Source of the DNA: Qipengyuania sp. YIM B01966
GTDB taxonomy: Bacteria; Pseudomonadota; Alphaproteobacteria; Sphingomonadales; Sphingomonadaceae
Direction: 5' to 3'
Assembly: GCF_016461955.1 (NCBI RefSeq)
Contig: NZ_JADMNM010000001.1
Location: 1-64,000, forward strand
DNA length: 64,000 bases
Of the stretch, positions 17,536 to 26,942 are shown one piece after another. The translations under genes were made by a program, and so were the position numbers. Below the pieces are notes generated by a model. That model worked only from the letters and a program-made list of their open reading frames with translations, made no database searches and was not told where the DNA came from. The stretch's first letter is position 1. The number at the start of each line of letters is the position of its first letter.

Positions 17536-17561
17536 AACGCGGAGCGGCACAGGTTCGTTCC
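17536..17561 (-). promoter_or_regulatory. EcfG-type general stress promoter
   Basis: On the minus strand GGAAC (17561-17557) and CGTT (17539-17536) are separated by 17 bases, matching the GGAAC-N16/17-CGTT consensus of the alphaproteobacterial EcfG sigma factor controlled by PhyR-NepR. The -10 element is 40 bp upstream of the csbD start, an ordinary leader length. Confidence 0.7.
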
Positions 17562-17567
17562 AGACGA

Positions 17568-17975
17568 TCATTCTCCGGCGAGTTCGAGGACGATGGCCCA
17601 TTCCTCGGCCGTGACTGCCGAAACCGACAGTCGCGACAGCCGGCGCAATTCCATATCGGCCAGCCGGTCATCCGCCTTGATCTCTTTTAGCGTGACGGGC
17701 CGGGCAAGCTCGCGGACGGGCTTGACCCGCACGGCCCGCCATTTGCCCGAAGGCTCCGACGGATCGGGGAAGGCCGCTTCAACCACCTCCATGATGCCGA
17801 CGATCTCAAGCCCGATATTCGAATGATAGAAAAAGGCCTGGTCGCCCACCTCCATCGCGGCGAGATTGTTGCGGGCGCGAAAATTGCGGACCCCGTCCCA
17901 TGTGCCCGTCTTCTCGCGAACGAGGTCGGTCCAGCCGTAGACATCGGGTTCGGATTTCATCAGCCAGTACTGCAT
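17568..17975 (-). CDS. EVE domain protein
   Basis: A 135-residue protein that is essentially one EVE (PUA-like) domain, which reads modified bases in DNA or RNA. MQYWLMKSEPDVYGWTDLV is the family's N-terminus and sets the start at 17975 (17978 is an equally possible ATG). DGVRNFRARNNLAAMEVGDQAFFYHSN and the C-terminal LSRLSVSAVTAEEW are conserved. Such genes are common in core proteobacterial genomes with unknown housekeeping roles. It is divergent from the GGDEF-EAL gene; the csbD promoter lies just after its stop. Confidence 0.88.
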   Translation of the reverse strand: MQYWLMKSEPDVYGWTDLVREKTGTWDGVRNFRARNNLAAMEVGDQAFFYHSNIGLEIVGIMEVVEAAFPDPSEPSGKWRAVRVKPVRELARPVTLKEIKADDRLADMELRRLSRLSVSAVTAEEWAIVLELAGE

Positions 17976-18092
17976 CATTGGCTTGTGCCGCGCTTTCAAC
18001 GGCCGGCAAAGCGGGATTTAAGATAAATTTCAGCGTTCCCGCTTACCTTATGTGGCGGAATGCGACGACCGAGGGGCATGGCGGGGGCGGGA

Positions 18093-19691
18093 ATGGACAC
18101 TGGGTACAGCCGATACAGCGCATCTTTGCGATCGGATGTCATGTTGCTCGGCATCGCGGCGGCCAGCATCATCATGTTCGTCGGGCATGGCGCCGCGGTG
18201 ATCCCGCAAGTGATCCACGGCCTGCGCGGCGGCCCTGCGCCAGACCCGCTGCTGACCAACGCGCTGTTGCTCAATATCGTCCTGCTGCTGTTCGGCTGGC
18301 GGCGGCACCGGGCGCTGTCGCATGAAATCCGCGAACGCATCGCCGCCGAAGCCGAGGCGCGCCGGCTGAGCGATAGTGATCCGCTGACGGGATGCCTCAA
18401 TCGCAGCAGCTTGACCCGCCGCTTCGACGCGATGCTGGTGGCGCATCACGAGCGGCCGGGTACCGTTGCAGTGCTGCTGATCGACCTCGACCATTTCAAG
18501 CTCGTCAACGACGTCCACGGGCATCAGACGGGCGATGATCTGCTGGTCGCGGCCGCGCAAAGGCTCACCTGCCAGCTCCCCGCCGGATCACTGATAGCGC
18601 GGCTGGGCGGGGACGAGTTTGCTTGCGCCGTCCCGGTCCCGCACAGCGACCGGCAACTTCTTGCCACGATGGCCGATGCGCTGATTGCTGCGATGGCCGA
18701 GCCCTTTGACCTCAGCCTTGTCGCGGCGCGCGTCACGCTGTCGGCTGGCGTCTGTACGAACGATCCGCCGACCCTTGATGCACGTACGCTGCTGCATCGC
18801 GCAGACATGGCGATGTACCACGCCAAAAAGCACGGAAAGAACCGCTGGGCGCTGTTCGAGCCGATGATGGAGCGTGAGCATATCGCCCGCCGCGAACTTG
18901 AGGCGGCCATCCGGCACGGCCTGGCAGCCGGCGAGTTCGTGCCCTATTACGAGCAACAGATCGACATCGAAACGGGCGCGTTGGTCGGTTTCGAGATGCT
19001 GGCCCGGTGGCTGCCCGAAGTAGGCGAGCGCCCGGGACCGGACATCTTCATCCCGGTTGCCGAAGAAAGCGGGCTGATAGCCGAATTGTCCGACCGGCTG
19101 ACCGAGCAGGCGCTGGCCGATGCTGCCGAATGGCCAGCGCATCTGACGCTGTCGATCAACATATCGCCCGTGCAATTGCGCGATCCGTGGTTTGCGCAAA
19201 AGCTCCTCAAACGCCTGCTGACAGCCAATATCGCCCCATCGCGACTGGTGCTGGAAATCACCGAGAACTGCCTCCACGGCAATCTGGCGGTTGTTCACGC
19301 GACTTTGCTCAGCCTGCGCAATCAGGGCGTGCGGGTGAGCCTGGACGATTTCGGCACCGGCTATTCGAGTATCGCGCAATTGCGGCAGCTGCCGTTCGAC
19401 CGGATCAAGATCGATCGCAGCTTCGTGCGCGAACTGGGGAGCGAAGGCGCGCGTGCCGAGGTGGTCGAGGCGATGATCTCGCTGGGCCGTGGGCTGGGCT
19501 TACCCATCACGGTCGAAGGGATCGAGAACAGCGGGGTGCTGCGCGCGCTGTCTGATGTTGGGCAAGTGGAAGGCCAGGGCTATCATTACGGCTTCCCTGA
19601 AAACGCCGCCGCCGTGCGCGCCCGGCTGGCGGCATCCGAGCAGACAACCACCGCCTCTGCCGCCCCGCGCGCAGCGGGCGAAGCGGCGTAG
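18093..19691 (+). CDS. GGDEF-EAL cyclic di-GMP protein
   Basis: A 532-residue membrane protein with two N-terminal spans (MLLGIAAASIIMFVGHGAAV and ALLLNIVLLLFGW), a GGDEF domain with intact RLGGDEF, and an EAL domain. In the EAL domain the signature reads EML in GFEMLARW; the other metal and catalytic residues appear intact (NISPVQL, LEITE, DDFGTGYSS, DRIKIDRSF, VEGIE, QGY). Both cyclase and phosphodiesterase activity are possible. No RxxD inhibitory site precedes GGDEF. The start is uncertain: 18093 (MDTGYSRY) or 18060. No sensory domain beyond the membrane part is seen. A proline/alanine-rich tail of about 20 residues ends the protein. Confidence 0.92.
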   Translation: MDTGYSRYSASLRSDVMLLGIAAASIIMFVGHGAAVIPQVIHGLRGGPAPDPLLTNALLLNIVLLLFGWRRHRALSHEIRERIAAEAEARRLSDSDPLTGCLNRSSLTRRFDAMLVAHHERPGTVAVLLIDLDHFKLVNDVHGHQTGDDLLVAAAQRLTCQLPAGSLIARLGGDEFACAVPVPHSDRQLLATMADALIAAMAEPFDLSLVAARVTLSAGVCTNDPPTLDARTLLHRADMAMYHAKKHGKNRWALFEPMMEREHIARRELEAAIRHGLAAGEFVPYYEQQIDIETGALVGFEMLARWLPEVGERPGPDIFIPVAEESGLIAELSDRLTEQALADAAEWPAHLTLSINISPVQLRDPWFAQKLLKRLLTANIAPSRLVLEITENCLHGNLAVVHATLLSLRNQGVRVSLDDFGTGYSSIAQLRQLPFDRIKIDRSFVRELGSEGARAEVVEAMISLGRGLGLPITVEGIENSGVLRALSDVGQVEGQGYHYGFPENAAAVRARLAASEQTTTASAAPRAAGEAA

Positions 19692-19741
19692 CCCTCGGCG
19701 CGCTTTACGCAGGGCCGCGCGCCACCTAGATGCCGCGCATC

Positions 19742-20551
19742 ATGCGCGTCCCCTTCATCAAGATGCACGGCCTCGGCAACGATTTCGTCGTGCTCGACGC
19801 GCGGGGCGCCGATCTGCCACCGGTCAGCCCGGCACTGGCGGCGAGCCTTGCCGACCGGCGCACCGGGATCGGGTGCGACCAGTTGCTGGTGCTCGAACCT
19901 TCGGCGCGGGCCGACCTGTTCATGCACATTTTCAACGCTGATGGGAGCGAGGCCGGCGCGTGCGGCAATGCCAGTCGGGCCATCGCCCTGATGGAAGGCG
20001 GGGCCCTGCGGATCGAGACCGCTGGCGGCATTATCGCAGCGCACCCTGCTGATGCTGGCATAGCGGTTGAGATGGGCCGCCCGCGGTTCGACTGGGATGC
20101 CATTCCGCTCGCCTATCCGATGGATACGCTGGCCATGCCGGTTGCCTGGGGCGAACTGGCCAGCCCGGCTGCCGTCAACGTCGGCAACCCACACGTCGTG
20201 TTTTTCGTCCCCGATCAGCAGCACATCGCGCTCGAAACGCTGGGGCCCGAGATCGAAAGCGACCCGCTGTTTCCCGACGGCGTCAACGTCAATCTCGCCA
20301 CATTGCTCTCCCGCAACGCGATCAGCCTGCGCGTGTGGGAGCGTGGCGCGGGCCTGACGCGGGCATGCGGTACTGGCGCCTGCGCCACGGCCGTCGCGGC
20401 CATGCGGCGCGGGCTGGTGGACCAAGAGGTGGAGGTCCGCCTGCCGGGCGGCGCGCTGCAGATCGCCTGGGACGGCGGCGAGCGGCTGCTGATGACCGGC
20501 CCCGCCGCCGAGAGCTTTCGCGGCACCTTCGCCTGGGGCGATTACGCGTGA
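19742..20551 (+). CDS. dapF: Diaminopimelate epimerase
   Basis: A 269-residue cytosolic enzyme converting LL- to meso-diaminopimelate for lysine and peptidoglycan. The two active-site cysteines are present, Cys74 in ACGNASR and Cys209 in ACGTGACA. MRVPFIKMHGLGNDF is the conserved N-terminus and sets the start at 19742; an ATG four codons earlier is in frame. It heads a translationally coupled operon: the next gene starts inside its stop codon (GTGA). Confidence 0.97.
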   Translation: MRVPFIKMHGLGNDFVVLDARGADLPPVSPALAASLADRRTGIGCDQLLVLEPSARADLFMHIFNADGSEAGACGNASRAIALMEGGALRIETAGGIIAAHPADAGIAVEMGRPRFDWDAIPLAYPMDTLAMPVAWGELASPAAVNVGNPHVVFFVPDQQHIALETLGPEIESDPLFPDGVNVNLATLLSRNAISLRVWERGAGLTRACGTGACATAVAAMRRGLVDQEVEVRLPGGALQIAWDGGERLLMTGPAAESFRGTFAWGDYA

Positions 20552-21729
20552 GCGTAGCCGCCACGCAGGTCGTCACGCTCGGCTGCCGGATGAACCTGGC
20601 GGAAAGCGCACAGATCGCGGCGTTGGTAGCGGGCGATCCGGAGGTAGTGGTGGTCAATAGCTGCGCGGTGACCAGCGAGGCGGTACGCCAGACCCGCCAA
20701 GCCATCCGCCGGCTGCGCCGCGAACGGCCCGCCGCGCGCCTGCTGGTCACCGGGTGCGCGGCCGAAACCGAGCGCGCATCGCTGTCCGGGATGCCGGAAG
20801 TGGACGGCATCATCGCCAATGCCGCCAAGCTCGACCCGCGCGCATGGAATGTGCCGCACCCCCCCATCTCGACCGCACGCAGCGGCACGCGCGCCTTTGT
20901 CGCCGTCCAGAACGGCTGCGACCACGCCTGCACCTTCTGCATCATCCCCGCCGGACGCGGACCGAGCCGCTCGCAGCCGCTCGGCGCGGTCCTGCGTGAG
21001 GTCGAGCAGCATCTGGCGCTGGGCGCGCCCGAAATCGTGCTGACCGGCGTCGATCTCACCTCGTGGGGCCACGATCTGCCCGGCACGCCCCGGCTAGGCG
21101 CGCTGGTTGCCGCCTTGCTACACGCGTTCCCGAGCCTGTCGCGCCTGCGCCTGTCTTCGCTCGACGGGATTGAGATCGACGAGCAGCTGGCGGAACAGAT
21201 TGCCGGTGAACCGCGCATCATGCCGCATATCCACCTGTCCCTGCAGCATGGCGACGATCTGATCCTCAAGCGCATGAAGCGCCGCCATTTGCGCGCCGAC
21301 GCGGTGCGGCTGGTGGAACGGCTGAGGGCGGCGCGGCCCGAAATCGCCTTTGGCGCGGATCTCATCGCCGGGTTCCCGACCGAGGAAGAGGCGATGCACC
21401 AAGCGAACCTTTCGCTGATCCGCGAGCTGGCGCTGGTGCATGGGCATATCTTTCCCTACTCGCCGCGCCCGGGCACGCCGGCCGCCCGAATGCCGCAAGT
21501 TCCGCCGGATACCATTCGTCGCCGCGCGAGCGAATTGCGCGCCGCCGTCAGCGAGGTTCGCCGCCGCTGGCTCGAGGAAAAGCTGGGCAGGCCGCAAACC
21601 GTCCTCGCAGAGCGGGATGGCTGCGGCTATACGCCCGATTTCGCCCGCATTGCGCTGCCCGGGGGTACGGCAGCAGGCACCATTACCCAGCTTACGCCGA
21701 CACAGCTCGACCGGGGAATTCTCGCATGA
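20548..21729 (+). CDS. mtaB: tRNA t6A37 methylthiotransferase MtaB
   Basis: A 393-residue radical-SAM enzyme that adds the 2-methylthio group to t6A37 of ANN-decoding tRNAs. The N-terminal UPF0004 domain has three cluster cysteines (TLGCRMN, VNSCAVT, VTGCAAE) and the radical-SAM motif is CDHACTFC. It starts with GTG at 20548, overlapping the dapF stop by 4 bases; the frame is open further upstream, but only as an antisense-like Arg-rich read of dapF. The C-terminus is shorter than the usual TRAM domain but keeps QTVLAERDGCGYTPDFARI. ftsY follows with ATGA overlap. Confidence 0.93.
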   Translation: MSVAATQVVTLGCRMNLAESAQIAALVAGDPEVVVVNSCAVTSEAVRQTRQAIRRLRRERPAARLLVTGCAAETERASLSGMPEVDGIIANAAKLDPRAWNVPHPPISTARSGTRAFVAVQNGCDHACTFCIIPAGRGPSRSQPLGAVLREVEQHLALGAPEIVLTGVDLTSWGHDLPGTPRLGALVAALLHAFPSLSRLRLSSLDGIEIDEQLAEQIAGEPRIMPHIHLSLQHGDDLILKRMKRRHLRADAVRLVERLRAARPEIAFGADLIAGFPTEEEAMHQANLSLIRELALVHGHIFPYSPRPGTPAARMPQVPPDTIRRRASELRAAVSEVRRRWLEEKLGRPQTVLAERDGCGYTPDFARIALPGGTAAGTITQLTPTQLDRGILA

Positions 21730-22649
21730 CCACGCCCAGTTGGACAGAGCGCCTGTTCGGAGGCTTCCGCAAGACGTCCGAGCGCCTGTCGGGCAATCTG
21801 ACCGGGGTCATCGGCACCGCCAAGCTCGACAATGCGACGCTCGACGATGTCGAGGATGCGTTGATCCTGTCCGATCAGGGCCCCGCGGCGGCCAAGCGCA
21901 TCCGTGACCGGTTGGCGGACAAGCGGTTCGGCCTCGACATCTCGGAGCGCGAGTTGCGCGAGGCGGTGGCCGAGGAGATCGCGGAGATCCTGCGCCCGGT
22001 GGCCAAGCCGCTCGAGATCACCGCCTTCCCGCGCCCCCAGGTGATCCTGGTGATCGGGGTCAATGGCAGCGGCAAGACCACCACCATCGCCAAGCTAGCC
22101 CATTGGCTCAAGGAAGACGATTACGGCGTGATGCTCGCGGCGGGCGACACGTTCCGCGCGGCAGCCATCGGCCAGCTGGCCACCTGGGCCGAGCGGATCG
22201 GCGTGCCGATCATTCGCGGACCGGAAGGGGGCGACCCGGCCAGCATCGTGTTCGACGCGGTCAAATCGGCGACCGACACCGGCATCGACGCGCTGGTGGT
22301 CGATACCGCCGGCCGCCTCCAGAACAAGCGCGAGCTGATGGACGAGCTGGCCAAGATCCGCCGCGTTCTCGGCCGGCTCAACCCCGAGGCGCCGCATGAC
22401 GTGATCCTCGTGCTCGATGCCACCAACGGCCAAAATGCGCTGGCGCAAATCGAAACCTTTCGCGAGGTTGCGGGTGTTACCGGGCTTGTCATGACCAAGC
22501 TGGACGGCACGGCGCGCGGCGGGGTGCTGGTCGCCGCTGCCGAACAATACGGCCTGCCGATCCACGCCATCGGCGTCGGCGAGAAAATCGACGATCTGCG
22601 CCCCTTCGATCCCGATCTGGTGGCGCGCGTGATTGCAGGGATTGCCTGA
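21726..22649 (+). CDS. ftsY: Signal recognition particle receptor FtsY
   Basis: A 307-residue SRP GTPase that docks SRP-ribosome complexes at the membrane. The N-terminal N domain is followed by the G domain with GVNGSGKTTTIAKL (G1), DTFRAAAIGQL, DTAGRLQNK (G3), TKLDGTARGG (G4) and GVGEKIDDLRPFD at the end. The long acidic A domain of enterobacterial FtsY is missing, normal for alphaproteobacteria. ATG overlaps the mtaB stop (ATGA), and ispZ begins within its stop (TGATG). Confidence 0.97.
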   Translation: MTTPSWTERLFGGFRKTSERLSGNLTGVIGTAKLDNATLDDVEDALILSDQGPAAAKRIRDRLADKRFGLDISERELREAVAEEIAEILRPVAKPLEITAFPRPQVILVIGVNGSGKTTTIAKLAHWLKEDDYGVMLAAGDTFRAAAIGQLATWAERIGVPIIRGPEGGDPASIVFDAVKSATDTGIDALVVDTAGRLQNKRELMDELAKIRRVLGRLNPEAPHDVILVLDATNGQNALAQIETFREVAGVTGLVMTKLDGTARGGVLVAAAEQYGLPIHAIGVGEKIDDLRPFDPDLVARVIAGIA

Positions 22650-23329
22650 TGGAGACCAACCCCCCCCCGCCCGCCAGCACTCCCTCCAGCACCGGCAAAC
22701 CGCGCGGCTCGGGCTGGCTGAACGTTGTGATCGATTACGGGCCGCTGCTCGTGTTCTTCCTCACCTATCGCTATTTCTCGCCGGAGGAACCCGATCCGGT
22801 GAGCGAACTTGGCGCAGTGATCCGCGGGACGCTGGCCTTCATGGTCGCGGCGGTGATCGCGCTGGCGCTGTCCAAATGGCGGCTCGGCAAGGTTTCGCCC
22901 ATGCTGCTGCTGTCGACCGCGCTGATCGTCGGGTTCGGCGCGCTGACGATCTTTTTCGGCGATCCGGCCTTCGTCCAGCTCAAGCCGACGCTGCTCTATG
23001 CGGGGTTCGGCGTGCTGCTGTTGGCGGGCTGGCTGCGCGGCAAGGCGCTGCTGAAGGTGCTGCTCGAAACCGCGTTCGAAGGGCTTAGCGACGAAGGCTG
23101 GCTCAAGCTGTCGCGCAATTGGGGCTGGTTCTTCCTCGCGCTCGCCGTGCTCAATCAAGTGCTGGTCGAGGTGCTCGATTTCGGCCAGTGGCTGTCCGCC
23201 AAATTGTGGCTGTTCCTGCCGCTGACCTTCCTGTTCACCTTCACCCAGATCCCGATGCTGATGCGCCATGGGCTGGCACTGGGCGAGGAGGACGAGGTGG
23301 TGAAGAACGAACCGCCCACCGGCGGCTAG
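22649..23329 (+). CDS. ispZ: Inner membrane septation protein IspZ/YciB
   Basis: A 226-residue membrane protein of the IspZ/YciB family, with five or so spans, implicated in septation and envelope integrity. [37 protein letters not shown] and [16 protein letters not shown] are the family landmarks. The N-terminus is a Pro/Ser-rich tail of about 20 residues. Translation is coupled to ftsY by TGATG. Its stop codon overlaps that of the convergent kup gene: the four bases CTAG at 23326-23329 serve both. Confidence 0.92.
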   Translation: METNPPPPASTPSSTGKPRGSGWLNVVIDYGPLLVFFLTYRYFSPEEPDPVSELGAVIRGTLAFMVAAVIALALSKWRLGKVSPMLLLSTALIVGFGALTIFFGDPAFVQLKPTLLYAGFGVLLLAGWLRGKALLKVLLETAFEGLSDEGWLKLSRNWGWFFLALAVLNQVLVEVLDFGQWLSAKLWLFLPLTFLFTFTQIPMLMRHGLALGEEDEVVKNEPPTGG

Positions 23330-25284
23330 ATTTTTACCTGGCTGCCCAGTTCTACCACCCGGTTGGTCGGCAGGCGGAAAAACTCCATCGCGGTCGCCGC
23401 ATTGCGCAGCATCCACGCGAATATCTTTTCGCGCCACTGCGCCATGCCCGGTTCTTCCGATGACAGCAGCGTCTGGCGTGAAAGGAAGAAGCTGGTCTGC
23501 ATCATATCGAACATATCGCCGCACTGGCCCTCGATCCCGGCGAGCGCGGCGGGCACGTCGGTTTCCTCCATGAAACCGAAATGCATGACCATCCGGTAAA
23601 ACCCGTCGCCCAGGTTCTCGATATCGACGCGCTTGCTCTCATCCACAAAGGGCACGTCGCCGATCAGGATGGTGAGGATCACCACGCGCTCGTGCAGTAC
23701 CTTGTTGTGCTTCATATTGTGCAGCAACGCGGCCGGGACGCCTGCCTTGGAGGAGGCCATGAAAATCGAGGTCCCCGGCACCCGCGCGGCACTATTGCGG
23801 GCGGATTTGGCGAAAATCTCGATCGGGAGCGTCACCTCGTCCATCCGTTCGCGCATCAGCGCCCGCCCGCGCGACCAGGTGGTCAGCAGCGTGAAGATGA
23901 ACAGACCTATCACCAGCGGGACCCAGCCACCCGCCGGCACCTTGATGAGATTGGCGCCGAAATAGGCGACGTCCACCAGCATGAAGGTTGCCATGATCGG
24001 CAGCGCCTTCCACAGCGGCCAGCGCCACAGCGTCAGCAACACCCCGCCGAGCAGCAGCGTGTCGATGAACATCGCGCCGGTCACCGCGATGCCGTAGGCG
24101 GCGGCGAGGTTGCTCGATGAGCGGAAGAACAACACCAGCAGGATGACCATCGCCATCAGGCCCCAATTGACCACCGGGATGTAAATCTGTCCGGCTGCGC
24201 TGGCGCTGGTATGCTTGATCTGCATGCGCGGCATGAAGCCCAATTGGATCGCCTGACGCGTGACCGAAAAGGCGCCCGAAATCACCGCCTGGCTGGCGAT
24301 GATAGTTGCCGCCAGCGCCAGGAACACCACCGGGATACGGACCATGTCGGGGATCATCAGGAAGAACGGATCCTTGATGATCTCTGCCGCCTGTGCGGCG
24401 GTCGGCTGCGATAGGACCATCGCCCCCTGTCCCATATAATTGAGCATCAGCGAAGGCAGCACGAACGCCAGCCAACTCACCCCGATCGGCTTGCGCCCGA
24501 AATGGCCCATATCGGCATACAGCGCCTCGGCCCCGGTCACCGCCAGCACCACGCTGCCCAGCGCGACAAAGGCGCGCAGCCCGTCGGTAATGAAGAAATT
24601 GAGCGCGTTGAGCGGGTTTATCGTCTCGAGGATGATCCCCGGCATCTTGACCAGATTCATCAGCCCCAGCGTCGCCAGCGTGACGAAATAGAGCAGCATA
24701 ATCGGGCCGAACAGGCGGCCCACCTTCTCCGTCCCGCGCGCCTGGATCGCGAACAGGCCGATCAGGATTGCGATGGCGATCGGCACCACCCAGCGCTTGA
24801 ACCCCGGATCGACATATTGCAGCCCCTCGGTCGCCGAGAGCACCGACATTGCCGGGGTGATCATCGAATCGCCATAGAACAGCGCCGTCGCGAACACGCC
24901 CAGCAGCACCGCGGTGCCCGTCCAGCGGCGTTTGCGTTCAGCCTTGCGGTTGATCAGTGCCAGCAGCGCCAGGCTACCGCCCTCGCCATGGTTGTCGGCC
25001 CGCATGATGGTCAGCACATATTTGAACGTGACGACGATCATCATCGACCAGAACACCAGGCTCAGCACGCCATGGATATGGACCGGATCGACCTGGATGC
25101 CCGGTGCCCCGCCGTGCGAGGCAAAGGTTTCACGGAAGGCGTAAAGCGGGCTGGTGCCGATATCGCCGAACACCACCCCGATGGCGCCGATACTGAGGCC
25201 GATCAGCGAACCGCCATGGCCGTGCCCGCCCCCCTCACCCTCGGCGCGTTCCGGGACGGCGATGTCGTTGGGGGTGTCGCTCAT
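23326..25284 (-). CDS. kup: Low-affinity potassium transporter Kup
   Basis: A 652-residue KUP/HAK-type K+:H+ symporter with about 12 membrane spans and a hydrophilic C-terminal domain of about 180 residues. [17 protein letters not shown] and [22 protein letters not shown]-type segments ([26 protein letters not shown]) are diagnostic. A Gly/His-rich stretch ([12 protein letters not shown]) precedes the first span. It is a single gene; its stop overlaps that of ispZ. No regulatory element is evident upstream. Confidence 0.96.
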   Translation of the reverse strand: MSDTPNDIAVPERAEGEGGGHGHGGSLIGLSIGAIGVVFGDIGTSPLYAFRETFASHGGAPGIQVDPVHIHGVLSLVFWSMMIVVTFKYVLTIMRADNHGEGGSLALLALINRKAERKRRWTGTAVLLGVFATALFYGDSMITPAMSVLSATEGLQYVDPGFKRWVVPIAIAILIGLFAIQARGTEKVGRLFGPIMLLYFVTLATLGLMNLVKMPGIILETINPLNALNFFITDGLRAFVALGSVVLAVTGAEALYADMGHFGRKPIGVSWLAFVLPSLMLNYMGQGAMVLSQPTAAQAAEIIKDPFFLMIPDMVRIPVVFLALAATIIASQAVISGAFSVTRQAIQLGFMPRMQIKHTSASAAGQIYIPVVNWGLMAMVILLVLFFRSSSNLAAAYGIAVTGAMFIDTLLLGGVLLTLWRWPLWKALPIMATFMLVDVAYFGANLIKVPAGGWVPLVIGLFIFTLLTTWSRGRALMRERMDEVTLPIEIFAKSARNSAARVPGTSIFMASSKAGVPAALLHNMKHNKVLHERVVILTILIGDVPFVDESKRVDIENLGDGFYRMVMHFGFMEETDVPAALAGIEGQCGDMFDMMQTSFFLSRQTLLSSEEPGMAQWREKIFAWMLRNAATAMEFFRLPTNRVVELGSQVKI

Positions 25285-25357
25285 AAGGAAGGCGATCCTG
25301 CAGCAGGGATGCGGCGCTTAGCAGCGGGATCAGGGGGTCGCAACGGAAACGACAGGC

Positions 25358-25999
25358 TCAGCGCGGCGCTGTCTCGCTGCGGGCCATCAGCGCATCTAAC
25401 ATGGCGATCCGCTGCGCCAGCTCCGCCCGCCACGGCGCCCCCGCCGGCGCGCGTTCTAGCAGCGCGGCCCATTCCTCGCGCGCCCTGACCGGCTGGCCAC
25501 TGCGGAGCAGCGCCACGCCGCGGAAGAACGACGCCCCGGGGTGGGCCGGCGCGACCTTCAGCGCCTGATCATAGGCGAATTCGGCCGCCGGGGTCAGCTG
25601 GCCTTCGCTGTGTTCGACCAGCGCATTGCCCAGCGCCAACCACGCTTCAACATCATTCGGATCATCGTTGAGCGCGTTGCGCGCCATGTTGGCGGCGATC
25701 TGCATCTGGCCGCGGCGGGTGAACCCGTCGGACACGGTGACGAAACGCGAGGGCGGCTGCTCGGGGTCGAACATCGCGCGCCGCGCTTCGACCACCGCGA
25801 CACCATCCACCCGCATGGGCGCCGGTCGGGCACTCGCCGGGGCCCCGGCATAGCCTGGCGAGCCCTGCAGCGTGTAGCCGGTCAGACCGAACAGCAGCGC
25901 CGCCCCCACCACCGCCCAATGGGTGCGCGGCAGCCGCAGCAGCACGATCGCCGCCGCCAGCACGGCGGCCGCAAGCAGGATGATCGGCACCAGGCTCAT
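25358..25999 (-). CDS. ccmI: CcmI/CycH-like TPR protein of cytochrome c maturation
   Basis: A 213-residue protein with two N-terminal hydrophobic spans and a TPR-rich C-terminal half (NDDPNDVEAWLALGNALVE, FAYDQALKVAPAHPGASFFRGVALL). It overlaps ccmH by 4 bases (ATGA) as last gene of the ccm run, so it is the apocytochrome-chaperone component CcmI (CycH), though shorter than the classical 400-residue form. The name is inferred mainly from position and TPR content. Confidence 0.78.
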   Translation of the reverse strand: MSLVPIILLAAAVLAAAIVLLRLPRTHWAVVGAALLFGLTGYTLQGSPGYAGAPASARPAPMRVDGVAVVEARRAMFDPEQPPSRFVTVSDGFTRRGQMQIAANMARNALNDDPNDVEAWLALGNALVEHSEGQLTPAAEFAYDQALKVAPAHPGASFFRGVALLRSGQPVRAREEWAALLERAPAGAPWRAELAQRIAMLDALMARSETAPR

Positions 26000-26415
26000 G
26001 CCCGCCTCGCCAGGCGGCGCCGGAACAGCAGCGCGGCGATCAGCGCCAGCACGGCCGGGCCGGCATAGAGCGGCCAGGTGGTCGCCGAAACGTGCGGGGT
26101 ATAGCTGACATAATCGCCATACCTCTCGATCAGCCAGGCGCGGATCGCCTCGGGATCTTCGCCTGCGGCGATGCGGGTGCGAACCTGATGGCGCATATCG
26201 CCCGCCATCGGCGCATCGCTATCGGCGATCGACTGGCTCTGGCAGGTGAGGCAGCGCAACGTCTGCATCAATTCATGCGCCGCGCGCTCCTGCGCCGGGT
26301 CGGGCAGCTGGCGATAGGCATAGGGCGCGGGAGGCAGGCTTTGCTGTGCGCAAAGCGGTGCACCAAGGCTCAGAGCAGCGGCAGCAAGGAGCCAAATGCG
26401 GTTCAATCGGCTCAC
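25996..26415 (-). CDS. ccmH: Cytochrome c maturation thioreductase CcmH/CycL
   Basis: A 139-residue membrane-anchored protein with a signal peptide (WLLAAAALSLGAPLCAQ), the LRCLTCQ redox motif that reduces apocytochrome c haem-binding cysteines, and a C-terminal membrane span (YAGPAVLALIAALLF). Length and motif match CcmH of the CcmFHI haem ligation complex. It starts with GTG overlapping the ccmG stop (GTGA) and overlaps ccmI by ATGA. Confidence 0.94.
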   Translation of the reverse strand: MSRLNRIWLLAAAALSLGAPLCAQQSLPPAPYAYRQLPDPAQERAAHELMQTLRCLTCQSQSIADSDAPMAGDMRHQVRTRIAAGEDPEAIRAWLIERYGDYVSYTPHVSATTWPLYAGPAVLALIAALLFRRRLARRA

Positions 26416-26942
26416 CGCGCCTCCTCCAGCCTGGCGAGCAGTTTGGGCACATCGCCGGCACGGATATCGCCGATATGCTGGTGGCGGATGACCCCGTTTC
26501 CATCGACGACAAAGGTTTCCGGCACCCCGGACGAGCCCAGCGCGAACTGGACTTCGGACAGATCGTCAGCCCCCAGCCGCGTATAGGGGTTGCCATGCTG
26601 GGCGAGGAAGCGGGCGACATCCTCGGGCCTGTCGCGGATGGCGATGCCGACAATCTCGACGCCTTGTTCTTGCAAGGCCTTCAATTGCGGCGCTTCGGCG
26701 ATGCAGGGCAGGCACCAGCTCGCCCAGATATTGAGCAGGCGCGGCTTGCCGTCGGCAAAGTCCGTCTGCGCGGCGCCGGGCAAGCCATCCACCGCCGGGC
26801 GCAGGGCAAAGCGCGGCAGCGGCTTGCCGAGCATCGCCGAAGCAATCGTATCATCCTTCGGCTGCTGCAACTGATAGGCGGTAAAGCCGAGGAACGCGGC
26901 AAACACGGCGAGTGGCAGCCACAGGCGCCAGGATTTGGTCAT
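26412..26942 (-). CDS. ccmG: Thiol:disulfide interchange protein CcmG (DsbE)
   Basis: A 176-residue periplasmic thioredoxin-fold protein tethered by one N-terminal span (LWLPLAVFAAFLGFTAYQL). The active site is ASWCLPCIAEAP; GVPETFVVDGNGVIRHQHIGDI is the conserved cis-Pro region. It passes electrons to CcmH for cytochrome c maturation. The start at 26942 overlaps the ccmF stop (ATGA); earlier in-frame Mets are inside ccmF and not family-like. Confidence 0.94.
   Translation of the reverse strand: MTKSWRLWLPLAVFAAFLGFTAYQLQQPKDDTIASAMLGKPLPRFALRPAVDGLPGAAQTDFADGKPRLLNIWASWCLPCIAEAPQLKALQEQGVEIVGIAIRDRPEDVARFLAQHGNPYTRLGADDLSEVQFALGSSGVPETFVVDGNGVIRHQHIGDIRAGDVPKLLARLEEAR

Noticed and set aside
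25340-25375. Possible third REP element (GACAGGCTCAGCGCGGCG)
   Set aside because: Only the core word matches; the opposite arm is missing and it overlaps the ccmI 3' end.
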